A DNA stretch of 56,956 nt. Source: Acidimicrobiales bacterium (GTDB lineage Bacteria > Actinomycetota > Acidimicrobiia > Acidimicrobiales > RAAP-2). Every line of letters begins with the position of its first letter. The stretch's first letter is position 1. The DNA is taken from positions 1 to 56,956 of the forward strand of contig JADMIJ010000019.1 in NCBI GenBank assembly GCA_015478655.1, given 5' to 3'. Below are positions 34,401-42,002 of this stretch, piece by piece. The position numbers and the translations under genes are program-made. The notes below the pieces were generated by a model. That model saw nothing but the letters and a program-made list of their open reading frames with translations. It ran no database searches and was not told where the DNA came from.

Positions 34401-34910
34401 CAGCGCGAGGCATGGGTCGGTCGTCACCGCACGGAGATCGACACCTGGTCCCGGCTGGACAGTGACCTCCGGCGCCACGAGTACCGGCTCGGTCAAGCCG
34501 CCGCCTACAGCCAACCGGACCACACGACGGCCCTTTTGGGTCCGCTTCCCGAGCGCATCACCAGTGTCGAGCGGTGGCAGTCCGCTTCAGGTGCCATCGA
34601 GGCATACCGAGGCCGATGGGGCGTCGACGCAGCGGATGCTCTCGGCCCCGAGCCACTCGACCCCGAACGGCGTGTCCACTGGCAAAGGGCAGTCGGCACC
34701 ATCGAGTCGGCTGGCTTCACGGCACTCGGTAGCTCGGATGGCGAACTCGACCAGCCGTGGCTCTCGTCACTGTGGGATCGGGTGCATGCCCTCGACACCG
34801 CGCGCTCCGATGCCGCCCACGACATGGTGCCATTGCCGGAACCACCGCCATTCTCCTGGAGTCGCGACAGCAACTCTGGACCCGACCTCGGCGACGGCTT
34901 CGGGCTGTGA
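31428..34910 (+). CDS. traI: MOBF conjugative relaxase-helicase (TrwC/TraI type)
   Basis: A 1160-aa protein. The relaxase domain (about 1-300) has two Tyr pairs (ADYYLDK at 15-16, DDYYLG at 27-28) as nucleophiles, YDLTFSAPKGVSLLW and the metal site LHTHVVV near 163. A RecD2/UvrD-like helicase follows: GQAGTGKST near 498, VIVVDEASMVG near 565, and ALTVFRSQGMTVDH near 845. It nicks oriT, stays bound to the 5' end and unwinds the strand. GGAGAG precedes the ATG. Codons for about residues 780-797 contain the element's 9-bp repeat twice, a probable insertion between helicase motifs. The C-terminal 300 residues are unassigned. Confidence 0.92.
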   Translation: MLSIGRLGTAGGADYYLDKVANSVDDYYLGRGEAPGQWIGAPSAQLGLVGQVDAQTLRNLLAGTSASGESRGVQLRPERRPGYDLTFSAPKGVSLLWALGPGDVPGTISDAHDRAVVAVLDHLSKEACYARRGRDGKQLIEADGYIGAAFRHRTSRAGDPQLHTHVVVPNLVQGSDGRWSAPDGRHLYQWQKVAGTLYQSALRAELAPLGLAWDVRRNGLSEVRDIPKTVLRMFSKRRLDIEQAMEQRGSMSSAGAAKAALATRPRKPASGVAVDVLREGWVEQLATIGIPDGAGGTRPAGVDDLTAALGGEVPTGPKPTEVEEIFRVLAGEQGVSLDDWEIDEHHLSDTGAPGTRVLPVTLLGSNFSRRDAISAVARAFDVTPEEAAALTARFLDREGVVRVLADPGAGTEHIRTRTGLVVPATSGDRRYTTTELLAAEQRIVRSATGRVGAATAQVGAATVDNVLERHAHLDGEQAQGVRQLLTSGNGYDLVIGQAGTGKSTMLGAARVGWEDAGFRVIGTAVAARTAADLERGTGIPSSSLTQLLADLREGGGLTSRHVIVVDEASMVGTRPLDQLRSYVDGAGAKLVLVGDNRQLSSIDAGGALRTLSAELGDHVVTLTTNRRQAGADQQWERDALAALREGNVTPAVTAYAEQGRVTIAGTIDEARHHIVEDWWAVHRDHTTREHTTAILAIRRSDVEALNDMVRARRQAAGELGEELRIGAKAFSVGDRVIFQKNQRVPAAELGGAPALLRLRNGTFGTVVAVTAPTKNAPTDNTLTREGDVRRTQGDVAGDIEDDARAQLTGSLVVQLDDGSRAVLPRSYAETSTSLGYALTVFRSQGMTVDHTFGLGGDSLYQEAGYTQLSRGRLSNSLYVASPENPRWEIGHHADDLTQRDGLQSLVDALSQNREQTMARDRLPTWPTVASEDLDAAFREHASLGQWIADHAPADVTRQLADAYLRPLDTSSAAQSLPGADDDVKTLLAAQGQREAWVGRHRTEIDTWSRLDSDLRRHEYRLGQAAAYSQPDHTTALLGPLPERITSVERWQSASGAIEAYRGRWGVDAADALGPEPLDPERRVHWQRAVGTIESAGFTALGSSDGELDQPWLSSLWDRVHALDTARSDAAHDMVPLPEPPPFSWSRDSNSGPDLGDGFGL
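33782..33811 (+). repeat. GGGTGACGT copies inside the relaxase gene
   Basis: Copies at 33782-33790 and 33803-33811 (21 bp apart), with an 18-bp stretch identical to the pilus-operon copy near 3124-3138. They encode REGDVRRTQGDVAGD, which looks like a linker. Confidence 0.75.
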
Positions 34911-34962
34911 CGGACCTGCCTCCTGGTGACGAGACAGGCCACGGCTACGATCCGGCCACGCC

Positions 34963-35661
34963 ATGAGCTACGACCGACGTGCCCGTCCGACGATCCGATG
35001 CCTGGTCGAAGACCTCGGCCTCGAGCTGCCCGAGTTGGCCGTCGATCTGGGAGAGATCGACCACCCGTGGCTCACTGAGCTCCGGCGGATCGCGCCAGCG
35101 TCACCTACCGGTCAGAAGCGCATCCTTTCCATTGCCCACCCCGTCGTCTACAGGCTGCGAGTGTCGACCGAGCGAGGGGCCACCTGGATCGACGATGACG
35201 GGGTGGTGTGGCTCTGTGCGGTCCGTCGCAGGGAAGACGGGTCCGACAGCGACGCCTTCGCATGGTTCGCGCAGCTGCACGCTTCCGACCGGCTCCTGCC
35301 GACCGACGACGACCACCTGCGGGACCAAGCCGAAGAGGTCCTCCGCCTCCATCGGCGACTGACCTCGGACCTGTTCGAGCTGGTCGACCGTGCGCTCGCC
35401 GACCGCGGGACCGAGTGCGCCACGGATCTCGACGGCTGGCTGCCGGCCAGGGTGCTCGTGATCCAAGGCGGCGGGGTCGAGGAGATCTGGTGCGGGATCT
35501 GCGTCCGGGCGACTGACGGGGCCTTCATCCGTCCGGAGTTGCGCGACGTGTTGTTCGCGTCGCTCGAAGCCCATGTCTCTCCGGCGGTCTTCGAAGCACG
35601 CGACGACTGGCCCACGGGCGACATCGCCTGGTACGAGTCGGTCAGGCTGGGGCTCCGCTAG
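34963..35661 (+). CDS. Hypothetical protein downstream of relaxase
   Basis: A 232-aa protein not assigned with confidence. The middle (VVYRLRVSTERGATWIDDDGVVWLCAVRRREDG, in two stretches near residues 60-95) is a compact beta-rich part, followed by DRLLPTDDDHLRD, and might recall RelE/HigB-like small toxins extended at both ends. It starts 52 bp after the relaxase on the same strand and is probably co-transcribed. Its 3' end overlaps the convergent RHH gene by 4 bp. A toxin-antitoxin pair in convergent layout would be unusual, so this link is weak. Confidence 0.55.
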   Translation: MSYDRRARPTIRCLVEDLGLELPELAVDLGEIDHPWLTELRRIAPASPTGQKRILSIAHPVVYRLRVSTERGATWIDDDGVVWLCAVRRREDGSDSDAFAWFAQLHASDRLLPTDDDHLRDQAEEVLRLHRRLTSDLFELVDRALADRGTECATDLDGWLPARVLVIQGGGVEEIWCGICVRATDGAFIRPELRDVLFASLEAHVSPAVFEARDDWPTGDIAWYESVRLGLR

Positions 35662-35921
35662 CTGCTCTGGCGGGCTCCGCCCGAGACACGTTGGACATCG
35701 TCGAGCGGCTTGCCGAGCAGGTGGGCGGCGAGGGCTGCGTCCCCGGAAGCGAGAACCGACCGGGCCCGATCAATGCCCTTCTCGATGAGATCGGCATGGC
35801 GAACGGCGTACTCCTGAACGGCCCGGTCCACCACCTCGGCCTGAGTCGTATCGACCAGGGCCGCCAGGTAGCGGATGCGCTCCTTCGTCTCCACGTTCAC
35901 TTTGATCGGTGCCTGAGCCAT
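35658..35921 (-). CDS. RHH antitoxin/CopG-like regulator
   Basis: An 87-aa protein with a beta strand (IKVNVETKERIRYLAAL) and two helices (TQAEVVDRAVQEYAVRH), the ribbon-helix-helix pattern of CopG-type proteins, and a C-terminal helical tail with which antitoxins often bind a toxin. AGGAGG lies 8 nt before ATG 35921; GTG 35930 would put the start on the RBS. Three TACCTAA boxes lie in its upstream region (35938-35969), suggesting autoregulation. It follows the SIR2-Lsr2 gene on the same strand. Confidence 0.7.
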   Translation of the reverse strand: MAQAPIKVNVETKERIRYLAALVDTTQAEVVDRAVQEYAVRHADLIEKGIDRARSVLASGDAALAAHLLGKPLDDVQRVSGGARQSS

Positions 35922-35937
35922 CGCACTCACCTCCTGA

Positions 35938-35969
35938 TACCTAAAGTGTAGTAGTACCTAAGTACCTAA
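35938..35969 (-). promoter_or_regulatory. Triple TTAGGTA operator
   Basis: TTAGGTA (minus strand) occurs at 35938-35944, 35955-35961 and 35963-35969 in an AT-rich patch just before the RHH gene and overlapping the end of the SIR2-Lsr2 gene. Direct repeats this close are typical of operators bound by RHH dimers. Confidence 0.6.
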
Positions 35970-37753
35970 TCAAGGGCGCGCTTCACACGCCGGCCGAGTT
36001 GTCGTTGCTGGTGCCGATACTCGGAGCGGAGCGTCTCGGAGATCGGACCTCTGTCTTCCACCTTGAGGCCCTGTGCCTTGGCCCACGCTCTGACTGCGGA
36101 GGCCGGCGGGTCGAAGACCGATCCGGGTTGGCGCGCCTTGGTCACCCCCTTCCGCCGGGCCGCGGTCCTGGCGCTCGTTGTTCTTGATCCACTTGGCGGG
36201 CGCTGATCTGATCGGTCGTAGGCGTGCGCCTCATTGGCGAGGATGTCGTAGAGGACAGTCGCCTTCCCGAACGCCGTTCCGAGGTTGGCATCATCTCCGG
36301 AAAGCTCTTCGAGGTGATCGACGAGGAGTTGACGCAGCTCGGATGGGTTCACCATCGAGCGATCCATCGAGCAGATCAGGTTTAGCGCTTTGGTCAAACC
36401 GTGCTCTTCGACAAGTTGGGCGAGCGGAAGCTTCTCAACACCAAGCGGCACTGAGTAGTTCCCTACCGGTTCACGTGCCATTGCTCGGCGGACTGATTCG
36501 GGCACTTGGCCATCAGGCAGGCCTGCTCGACGAACGTACTTGCGAACGGGAACCCATGCGTTGGGCGACCGGCGAAGAATGGAGGGCAGAGTCGTCCGCA
36601 CGATTTCGTCAGCAAGGAAGTCACCCTCATCAGTGACAGTGTCCGCGATGAGGTCGTGGCGGTCGAACCCGAGGTAGCTCTTCGGGCCCTGCCAGGCCTT
36701 GGTGCTCTCAGCGCCCACGCCCACCACGACGTCAGAGTCGGAGAAGTCGTTGAGGTCCGCAATTTCGGCGACTCGGATCTGCCGGGTTGGGTCGGCCGAA
36801 TGCACGATTCGTACGACGGATTCCTCGACTCGGCGCAGAATGCCCACTGGTAGAACACGCTCGAGACCGGCAAGCACCTCGAAGATGGGTTTGAACTGTG
36901 GTGTCCGCACCCTTACCACCGGCAGCAATCTGCCTTCACCCAGGTCAAGGATATGGTCATCAACCAGCGGAGTCTTTCGTCTCGGATCCCAGTCCACCCA
37001 CACGAAGCGCGACTTGAAGGTCTCCAGCCTCTCCGGACTGAGGCATCTCAACAGGGAGGTGAGGATCAGCCGGACGTTGGGATCTCCAAGGGAGTAGCCC
37101 AGGAAGACGACGGGGTGCTCGACGAAAACTGACATCAGCTTCGCTACCAAATAGGGACTGACTGCCTCGAAGCGGTCGTAGTCCTCCTTGCACAAGACGA
37201 GCGACTCGGGCTCGGCCACTGAGCCGTGGATCTTGTAGATCTCAGCCAGCTGATAGGAGCGGCTGAGGAGGAGATCCTCTTGCCCGACGAAGACCCGGTA
37301 GTCGGGAAAGACTGTTTCGAGTAGGGCGTCGTAGTTGGTGGTGATGATCCCGTCGACCTGGCAGGAGCCGAACAGCCTCAGTTCACTCGCCCTAGCCCCA
37401 GTCTTGATGGGCTTGGATGCTGACAATCGGCGGGCCACCTCGATCTTCATCGGGGACATGATGTTCCGGCACTGATGCCCCCAATCGTCGCGAGAGCGCC
37501 GGTACTTGGAGTCGCTCCACCAGATCTCGTAGAATGCTTCAGCGATTAGGGAGGCGGTGGCGGCATGATCGCCACTTGCCTGGCCAGCAAAGTACGCGTA
37601 TGGACGCCCTGTCAGCGAGGACGCCCACTCAAGCAGCTCTTGCCAGTTCTCGTGACCCAGGTAGCGCCGGCTTATGCCGGAGCCTACGAATAGGAACGGC
37701 AGCGAGTCCGCCTGGTTGAGAGCGCCAATCATCGGGTCCAGGGGATTCGCCAT
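35966..37753 (-). CDS. SIR2-like domain fused to Lsr2 DNA-binding domain
   Basis: A 595-aa protein. The SIR2-like domain occupies about residues 1-260: FLFVGSGISRRYLG near 20, GIITTNYDALLE near 135, YKIHGSV near 178 and VVFLGYSLGDPNV near 215. A middle region of unknown fold follows. The last 50 residues (VRAWAKAQGLKVEDRG, PISETLRSEY) match the C-terminal domain of Lsr2, the actinobacterial xenogeneic silencer that binds AT-rich DNA. Lsr2 has RGR at its AT-hook-like core; here it is RGP. ATG 37753 or GTG 37771 may be the start; neither has a clear RBS. It lies 92 bp after the T4SS operon on the same strand. Confidence 0.8.
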   Translation of the reverse strand: MANPLDPMIGALNQADSLPFLFVGSGISRRYLGHENWQELLEWASSLTGRPYAYFAGQASGDHAATASLIAEAFYEIWWSDSKYRRSRDDWGHQCRNIMSPMKIEVARRLSASKPIKTGARASELRLFGSCQVDGIITTNYDALLETVFPDYRVFVGQEDLLLSRSYQLAEIYKIHGSVAEPESLVLCKEDYDRFEAVSPYLVAKLMSVFVEHPVVFLGYSLGDPNVRLILTSLLRCLSPERLETFKSRFVWVDWDPRRKTPLVDDHILDLGEGRLLPVVRVRTPQFKPIFEVLAGLERVLPVGILRRVEESVVRIVHSADPTRQIRVAEIADLNDFSDSDVVVGVGAESTKAWQGPKSYLGFDRHDLIADTVTDEGDFLADEIVRTTLPSILRRSPNAWVPVRKYVRRAGLPDGQVPESVRRAMAREPVGNYSVPLGVEKLPLAQLVEEHGLTKALNLICSMDRSMVNPSELRQLLVDHLEELSGDDANLGTAFGKATVLYDILANEAHAYDRSDQRPPSGSRTTSARTAARRKGVTKARQPGSVFDPPASAVRAWAKAQGLKVEDRGPISETLRSEYRHQQRQLGRRVKRALD

Positions 37754-37845
37754 CGAAACATGGTGGCTCACCGCAACGGCTTCGACGGGGGATACGTTCC
37801 TTCATAACGCCCGACCCACGATCAATCACATTGTGCACGAACGTC

Positions 37846-38409
37846 TCATTCCCTTGCGACTGGTGACTCTTTCGAATCGAGGTGATGCACAAGTCGCCTT
37901 TTGAGGGCTGCCGACTCCTCTGTCCAGCGGGGATCGTCGGTGACCGGATCGTCCGGCATGTGCGACACGGCGGAACAGCCGGAACCGATGCTGATCGCCT
38001 TGCGTATGCGTTCGCGGCATTTCTCGGCCTCTTCGTGCCACTTGATTCCTGTTGCTCGATCGATCGGTTCGCTTGCGTCGTACACGGCGAGCCACGCGTC
38101 ACGCAGAGCAGCCAGTTCCTCTACGACGAACCCGTGACGCCACCAGCACGGCTTGAGCCAGTCCGCCTCTGTCGCGTACCGGACCTGGAGGCTGTTGACC
38201 CATTCGGCCAGCACAGCCAGATCGACCGGCTCGCCGTCCGTCGGAAGGGTCCGCCTCGTGGCCGGCAATCCGCTGGCGGCAGTCGCTGACGCAGACCGCC
38301 CCGACTTCAAGTCGACGACCTCGTCTTGGAGGTCCGCCACCCTGCCGACGAGTTCCTCCACGAGTGCCCGAAGGTCGCCGGGTGTCCTGTCTCCAGCGGC
38401 GTCAGGCAC
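37846..38409 (-). CDS. DUF4913-like protein
   Basis: A 187-aa protein. An N-terminal coiled coil (LRALVEELVGRVADLQDEVVDL, in part) is followed by AVLAEWVNSLQVRYATE and KPCWWRHGFVVEELAALRDAW, which match my memory of DUF4913, a family common on actinobacterial mobile elements. Function unknown. GTG 38409 overlaps the end of traG by 8 bp. It is the last gene of the T4SS operon proper. Confidence 0.65.
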   Translation of the reverse strand: MPDAAGDRTPGDLRALVEELVGRVADLQDEVVDLKSGRSASATAASGLPATRRTLPTDGEPVDLAVLAEWVNSLQVRYATEADWLKPCWWRHGFVVEELAALRDAWLAVYDASEPIDRATGIKWHEEAEKCRERIRKAISIGSGCSAVSHMPDDPVTDDPRWTEESAALKRRLVHHLDSKESPVARE

Positions 38410-40177
38410 ACTCGGCCGCCATCGATGTGGCGCCACCGGCCGACTTGACCAGGTCGACGAGCCTCCGGTCCTCCCGCCAAGACGGCAGTTGGGTGATCCG
38501 AGGCCGGAGGTGCGGGGACACCACCACGGCGTGATTGGGCGCCAGGTTGGCGATGTCTCCGGTCGGCAGGACCGGCATCCGGCGTGGCGTCCACGAACTC
38601 GACCGGCCCGCCTCGTTGTGGGTGACCGTCTCCACCAGCTCGTCGTGCTCGCCGGCCAGCCTGCTGATCTCCTCCAGGAAGGCCACATCCTTCTGTCCGC
38701 CCCACACCAGAGTGATGTTGGCGAGGTCCCGCAGGGCCCGCTCACCGGCTTCGCCCCAGATGGTGCGGGCAGATGCCACCGACTGGAGGATCACCGCAGT
38801 GGTGATCCCCAGTCCTCCGAGCTCGGCGACCAGCTTGGGGAGATCGCCGAGCGGGGCGATGTTGGCGCACTCGTCCAGCATGAGCACCAAGCCCGATTCG
38901 AGGCGGCGTCTCTGGGAGCGGGCAGCTTTGCGACGCGCCGTGTCGACGATGTCCTCGATGAGGGCGGCGACGATCGGGGCAACCGAGTGTTGAGCACCCG
39001 GTGAGCCCATCAGGTAGATGGTGCCGTTCTCCTCCAGGAAGGCGGCGGGGTCGAACGTGTCGTGGTCGATCCGGGTGGCCTCCAATACCTTGGGATCGGC
39101 GAAACAGTCGAATGCCCGTCGGACGGTCGCCCAGATCGAGTCCCGATGTCTGGGCTCGACCTCCGCAGAGGCAGCGAGGTCCTTGTCCCATCCCCGGGCA
39201 GCATTGGCGTTACGCGACAGGATCTTGATCGGCTCGCGGGCAGCGGGCCGACGCGACCAATCGAGGAGCCGCTCGACGCCCAGGCCTTCCAGTGCCGCCG
39301 CGTGCAGGTAGGAACGGATGATGGAGGCCGCCACCTGCTCCCAGTAGGCGCCACCACCGTCCACAGCCGGGCCCACCCCGGCGAACCCGGCGAACCCCCG
39401 GGCTCGCAGGATGGCCTTTTGGGGGACCTCGCATCCCTTGACCGGATTCCACCGCAGCTTCTCCGCACCAGGGACGAGATCCTGCGGATCGAACACGAAC
39501 ACCTGACCCCGTCCCGCACGCACAAGGTTGGTGTCCATATAGGTGTCGTGCCGCGTGGCGGTCACCACCGCCGGTCCCTTGTGGCGGAGCATGGCGGGGA
39601 TCACGAATCCCTCGCCCTTGCCCACCCGGGGCACGCCGACCGCCAGGATGTAGTCCTCCGACCTGGCGAACAGCCGGACCCCGGTGGCCACGTCGATCCC
39701 GAGAGCGAGCGGCTCACGCTTTGCAGCAGCGTCGTCCCCATAGAGGGCGGCAGTGTGTCGTTCGACAGCCTTTCGCCCCATGCGACGCTCGACCTCGGCG
39801 CGTCCGACCTTGGTTCCACCCCCCTGTGGGCCACCGAACGACCGCTGAGCCCGACGAACCAGGCGGACGGCCACAACTGTTACGGCGACGACGAGCAGCT
39901 CGGCGACGGCCAGCACCGTCCACATGGCGAGTGGCCCCGGAAGGAGGACCCGGGCCCCGGGCGCCCACGCCAGTTTCGGGTCACCGATGTGGCCCCACAG
40001 CCGCAGGAAGACGGTGGCCCCTGCTCCGACTCCGCCGGGGACGACACGGTGGGAACCGAAGGCCAGCGAGGCCAGCTGGCCGGCCAGGTCGGTGGCCAGG
40101 CCCTCACCGATGACGAAGCCGACCACGGCCAGGAACGCCACGAATGTCCCGTCGAACGGACTTCGGGACTGGTTCAT
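38402..40177 (-). CDS. traG: VirD4/TraG-type coupling protein
   Basis: A 591-aa protein. Two or three TM helices lie in the first 110 residues. The ATPase domain has Walker A GVPRVGKGEGFVIP near residue 182 and Walker B GLVLMLDECANIAPLGDL near 440, then the all-alpha domain and WGGQKDVAFLEEISRLAGEH. It should bring the relaxase-DNA complex to the secretion channel. The ATG lies 13 nt after the QLSLF gene in the same operon. Confidence 0.9.
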   Translation of the reverse strand: MNQSRSPFDGTFVAFLAVVGFVIGEGLATDLAGQLASLAFGSHRVVPGGVGAGATVFLRLWGHIGDPKLAWAPGARVLLPGPLAMWTVLAVAELLVVAVTVVAVRLVRRAQRSFGGPQGGGTKVGRAEVERRMGRKAVERHTAALYGDDAAAKREPLALGIDVATGVRLFARSEDYILAVGVPRVGKGEGFVIPAMLRHKGPAVVTATRHDTYMDTNLVRAGRGQVFVFDPQDLVPGAEKLRWNPVKGCEVPQKAILRARGFAGFAGVGPAVDGGGAYWEQVAASIIRSYLHAAALEGLGVERLLDWSRRPAAREPIKILSRNANAARGWDKDLAASAEVEPRHRDSIWATVRRAFDCFADPKVLEATRIDHDTFDPAAFLEENGTIYLMGSPGAQHSVAPIVAALIEDIVDTARRKAARSQRRRLESGLVLMLDECANIAPLGDLPKLVAELGGLGITTAVILQSVASARTIWGEAGERALRDLANITLVWGGQKDVAFLEEISRLAGEHDELVETVTHNEAGRSSSWTPRRMPVLPTGDIANLAPNHAVVVSPHLRPRITQLPSWREDRRLVDLVKSAGGATSMAAECA

Positions 40178-40190
40178 CGGACAGTGCTGT

Positions 40191-40391
40191 TCATCGGATG
40201 GGGCTCTCCTCGAACAGTGAGAGCTGCTGCGGGACCAAATGAGGTCGTGAGGGCGGATCGTCGGTGGCCGCGGGCGGAAGTGGTTCCTGAGGATGGAAGG
40301 AAGGATGCTGCGCCATCTGTGAACGCCTCGGCCGGAACGGGATGATCGTGGCCAGCGCGTCCGCCTCGTGGACCGGTTTGGACGCCGCCAT
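40191..40391 (-). CDS. 66-aa protein with QLSLF beta-clamp-binding motif
   Basis: A small basic, Pro-rich ORF ending HLVPQQLSLFEESPIR. QLSLF is the consensus pentapeptide that polymerases and other proteins use to bind the DNA sliding clamp. The rest (ALATIIPFRPRRS, Pro-rich middle) looks disordered. ATG 40391 shares a base with the stop of the NlpC/P60 gene (TGATG), and traG starts 13 nt after its stop, so it is translated as part of the T4SS operon. Possible role: loading or tethering the host clamp on DNA at the transfer channel. The motif is seen, the role is inferred. Confidence 0.7.
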   Translation of the reverse strand: MAASKPVHEADALATIIPFRPRRSQMAQHPSFHPQEPLPPAATDDPPSRPHLVPQQLSLFEESPIR

Positions 40392-41359
40392 CAGGAGACC
40401 ACCGGAGTGGAGACTGGATCGGCGGCTCCGAGCACCACCTGGCTGCCCCAGACAGCACCAGCGGTCATTGGGATCGTGTCGATGCGCACGTCGGCCCCGG
40501 TGTAGGGAGCATCCACCATGGCGGCGTCGCCAACGTAGATACCGACGTGGTCCGCATAGTTCCCCGTGCCGAAGAACACCAGGTCGCCGGGGACCAGCTC
40601 GTCCATGGCCACATGAGGCTCGGTCTGCCACTGGTCGTTGGCCACCCGGGGGACCACCACCCCGGCCAGCCCGTAGGCCCAGACGACCAACCCCGAACAG
40701 TCGAAACCGGTCTGTGGGCTCGCGCCGCCCCAGACATAGGGCGTGCCGATCTGTGATTCGGCGTAGGCGACGGCCGCCGCCTGGACGACAGTGGGCACAC
40801 CGGCCGAGGTCGCAGAGGTGCTGGCCGCTGTGTTTCCAGATGCCGTGTAGCTGGCCGCGGTGGCCAGCACCTGTTCGGCATACCCCGCCGAGACGGCCTG
40901 GCAGGCAGGACCAGGATTGCCGCAGTTGTAGGCGACCAGAGCCGAGGTGGGATTGGCCATGATCCCGAGGGAGCAGAGGTAGCGAGCCGCGGCGTAGGTG
41001 GCATCGACGGGATCGAACGGGCTGGGTGGGACGATCCCACCAGTGGGGGTGGGTCGGTCGTAGGCGGCGAAGGTGGATGGCTCGAACTGGAAGAGGCCCT
41101 CGGCTCCCGCCGACGAGACGGCCGTCGGATCGAAGTCCGACTCGGTGTGGGCGACGGCGGCAAGCAGCGACCACGGCACGCCACAGGTGCTGGCTGCCGA
41201 CGCTTGTTGGAACAGGGCGAGGAGGTCACCGGGAATGGTCGAGCTGGCGACAGTGGACGGGTCATTGCTGGCCGCGGCGGGAGCGCCGCCCGCTATGGCG
41301 CACGTCACCAGCAGGCAGAGCGCCATGACGACTGCCATGGCCTTGGCGACAACAGTCAC
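40391..41359 (-). CDS. Bifunctional SLT / NlpC-P60 peptidoglycan hydrolase
   Basis: A 322-aa exported wall hydrolase, the VirB1-like component. After a signal peptide (VMALCLLVTCAIAGG) comes a lytic transglycosylase domain (HTESDFDPTAVSSAGAEGLFQF, in two parts, catalytic Glu near residue 72). A linker leads to an NlpC/P60 domain with catalytic Cys in FDCSGLVVWAYG and His in YADHVGIYVG. The same pairing is found in Tn916 Orf14-like proteins of Gram-positive T4SS. It locally opens the cell wall for the channel. The start is a GTG. Confidence 0.9.
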   Translation of the reverse strand: MTVVAKAMAVVMALCLLVTCAIAGGAPAAASNDPSTVASSTIPGDLLALFQQASAASTCGVPWSLLAAVAHTESDFDPTAVSSAGAEGLFQFEPSTFAAYDRPTPTGGIVPPSPFDPVDATYAAARYLCSLGIMANPTSALVAYNCGNPGPACQAVSAGYAEQVLATAASYTASGNTAASTSATSAGVPTVVQAAAVAYAESQIGTPYVWGGASPQTGFDCSGLVVWAYGLAGVVVPRVANDQWQTEPHVAMDELVPGDLVFFGTGNYADHVGIYVGDAAMVDAPYTGADVRIDTIPMTAGAVWGSQVVLGAADPVSTPVVS

Positions 41360-41414
41360 GACGGCACCCTGTTCATTGTGAGACCGAGCTCATCTCGAGA
41401 CCGCACTTTGTCGG

Positions 41415-42002
41415 TCACGAGCCGGTCCCGACGTCGGCGACCACCCAATACGAGGCGTTCCCCGGCGATCCGATGAGCCGCAGCGTGATCCGCTCGTCCA
41501 CCGGCACCTCCGTGGACGGGCCGGCGTCGTTGGTCACGAGCGTCCGACCGGTGACGACCACGGCGACCCGGCCAGCACTCACCTCGACAGCGGGACCGGG
41601 TGGGTCGAGCACCACTGTCGTTCTACGGTCTTCTGCCACCCAGGCCTCCGGCCACTCCAGTTGGCTGGGCACGTTCAGACCCGGTGCCAGTTGGGCTCGT
41701 TCGGCTGCGTTGCCCTCGGGGTGGTTCGGATCGGTTGTGTCCGTGGCCACGACGAATCGCTCCGCCACCTGTTGGGCTGCCGTGTCCCTCCCGGATCGCA
41801 ACGGCACGGCGGAGCCCGTCTTCGTCCCCGAGTTTGCCAAGTGAGGGTTGGGGCTCCTCGGTGTTCCGAGCCCGGAAACCGAGGCACCGGGAAGGGTGGG
41901 ATGGGGGAGGCTGGCGTCGACTGAGCCGAAGACCACCAGCCCGATCGAGAGGGCGATCCCCACTCGGGCCCACGTGAGACGAGGCGTCCTCCCCGTGGTC
42001 AC
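41415..42002 (-). CDS. Membrane-anchored VirB8/TcpC-like T4SS protein
   Basis: A 195-aa protein with a short cytoplasmic N-terminus, one TM (about residues 12-30, GIALSIGLVVFGSV) and an exported domain (AAQQVAERFVVATDTTD ... RITLRLIGSPGNASYWVVADV). The pattern of one TM followed by an NTF2-like fold, and its place after the VirB4-like ATPase, suggest a VirB8/TcpC equivalent. I do not see a family motif that would prove it. GTG 42002 overlaps the previous stop as GTGA. Confidence 0.6.
   Translation of the reverse strand: MTTGRTPRLTWARVGIALSIGLVVFGSVDASLPHPTLPGASVSGLGTPRSPNPHLANSGTKTGSAVPLRSGRDTAAQQVAERFVVATDTTDPNHPEGNAAERAQLAPGLNVPSQLEWPEAWVAEDRRTTVVLDPPGPAVEVSAGRVAVVVTGRTLVTNDAGPSTEVPVDERITLRLIGSPGNASYWVVADVGTGS

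Noticed and set aside
39062..40345. Plus-strand ORF of 427 aa opposite traG
   Set aside because: Antisense of the coupling protein; His/Gly/Arg-rich shadow without motifs.
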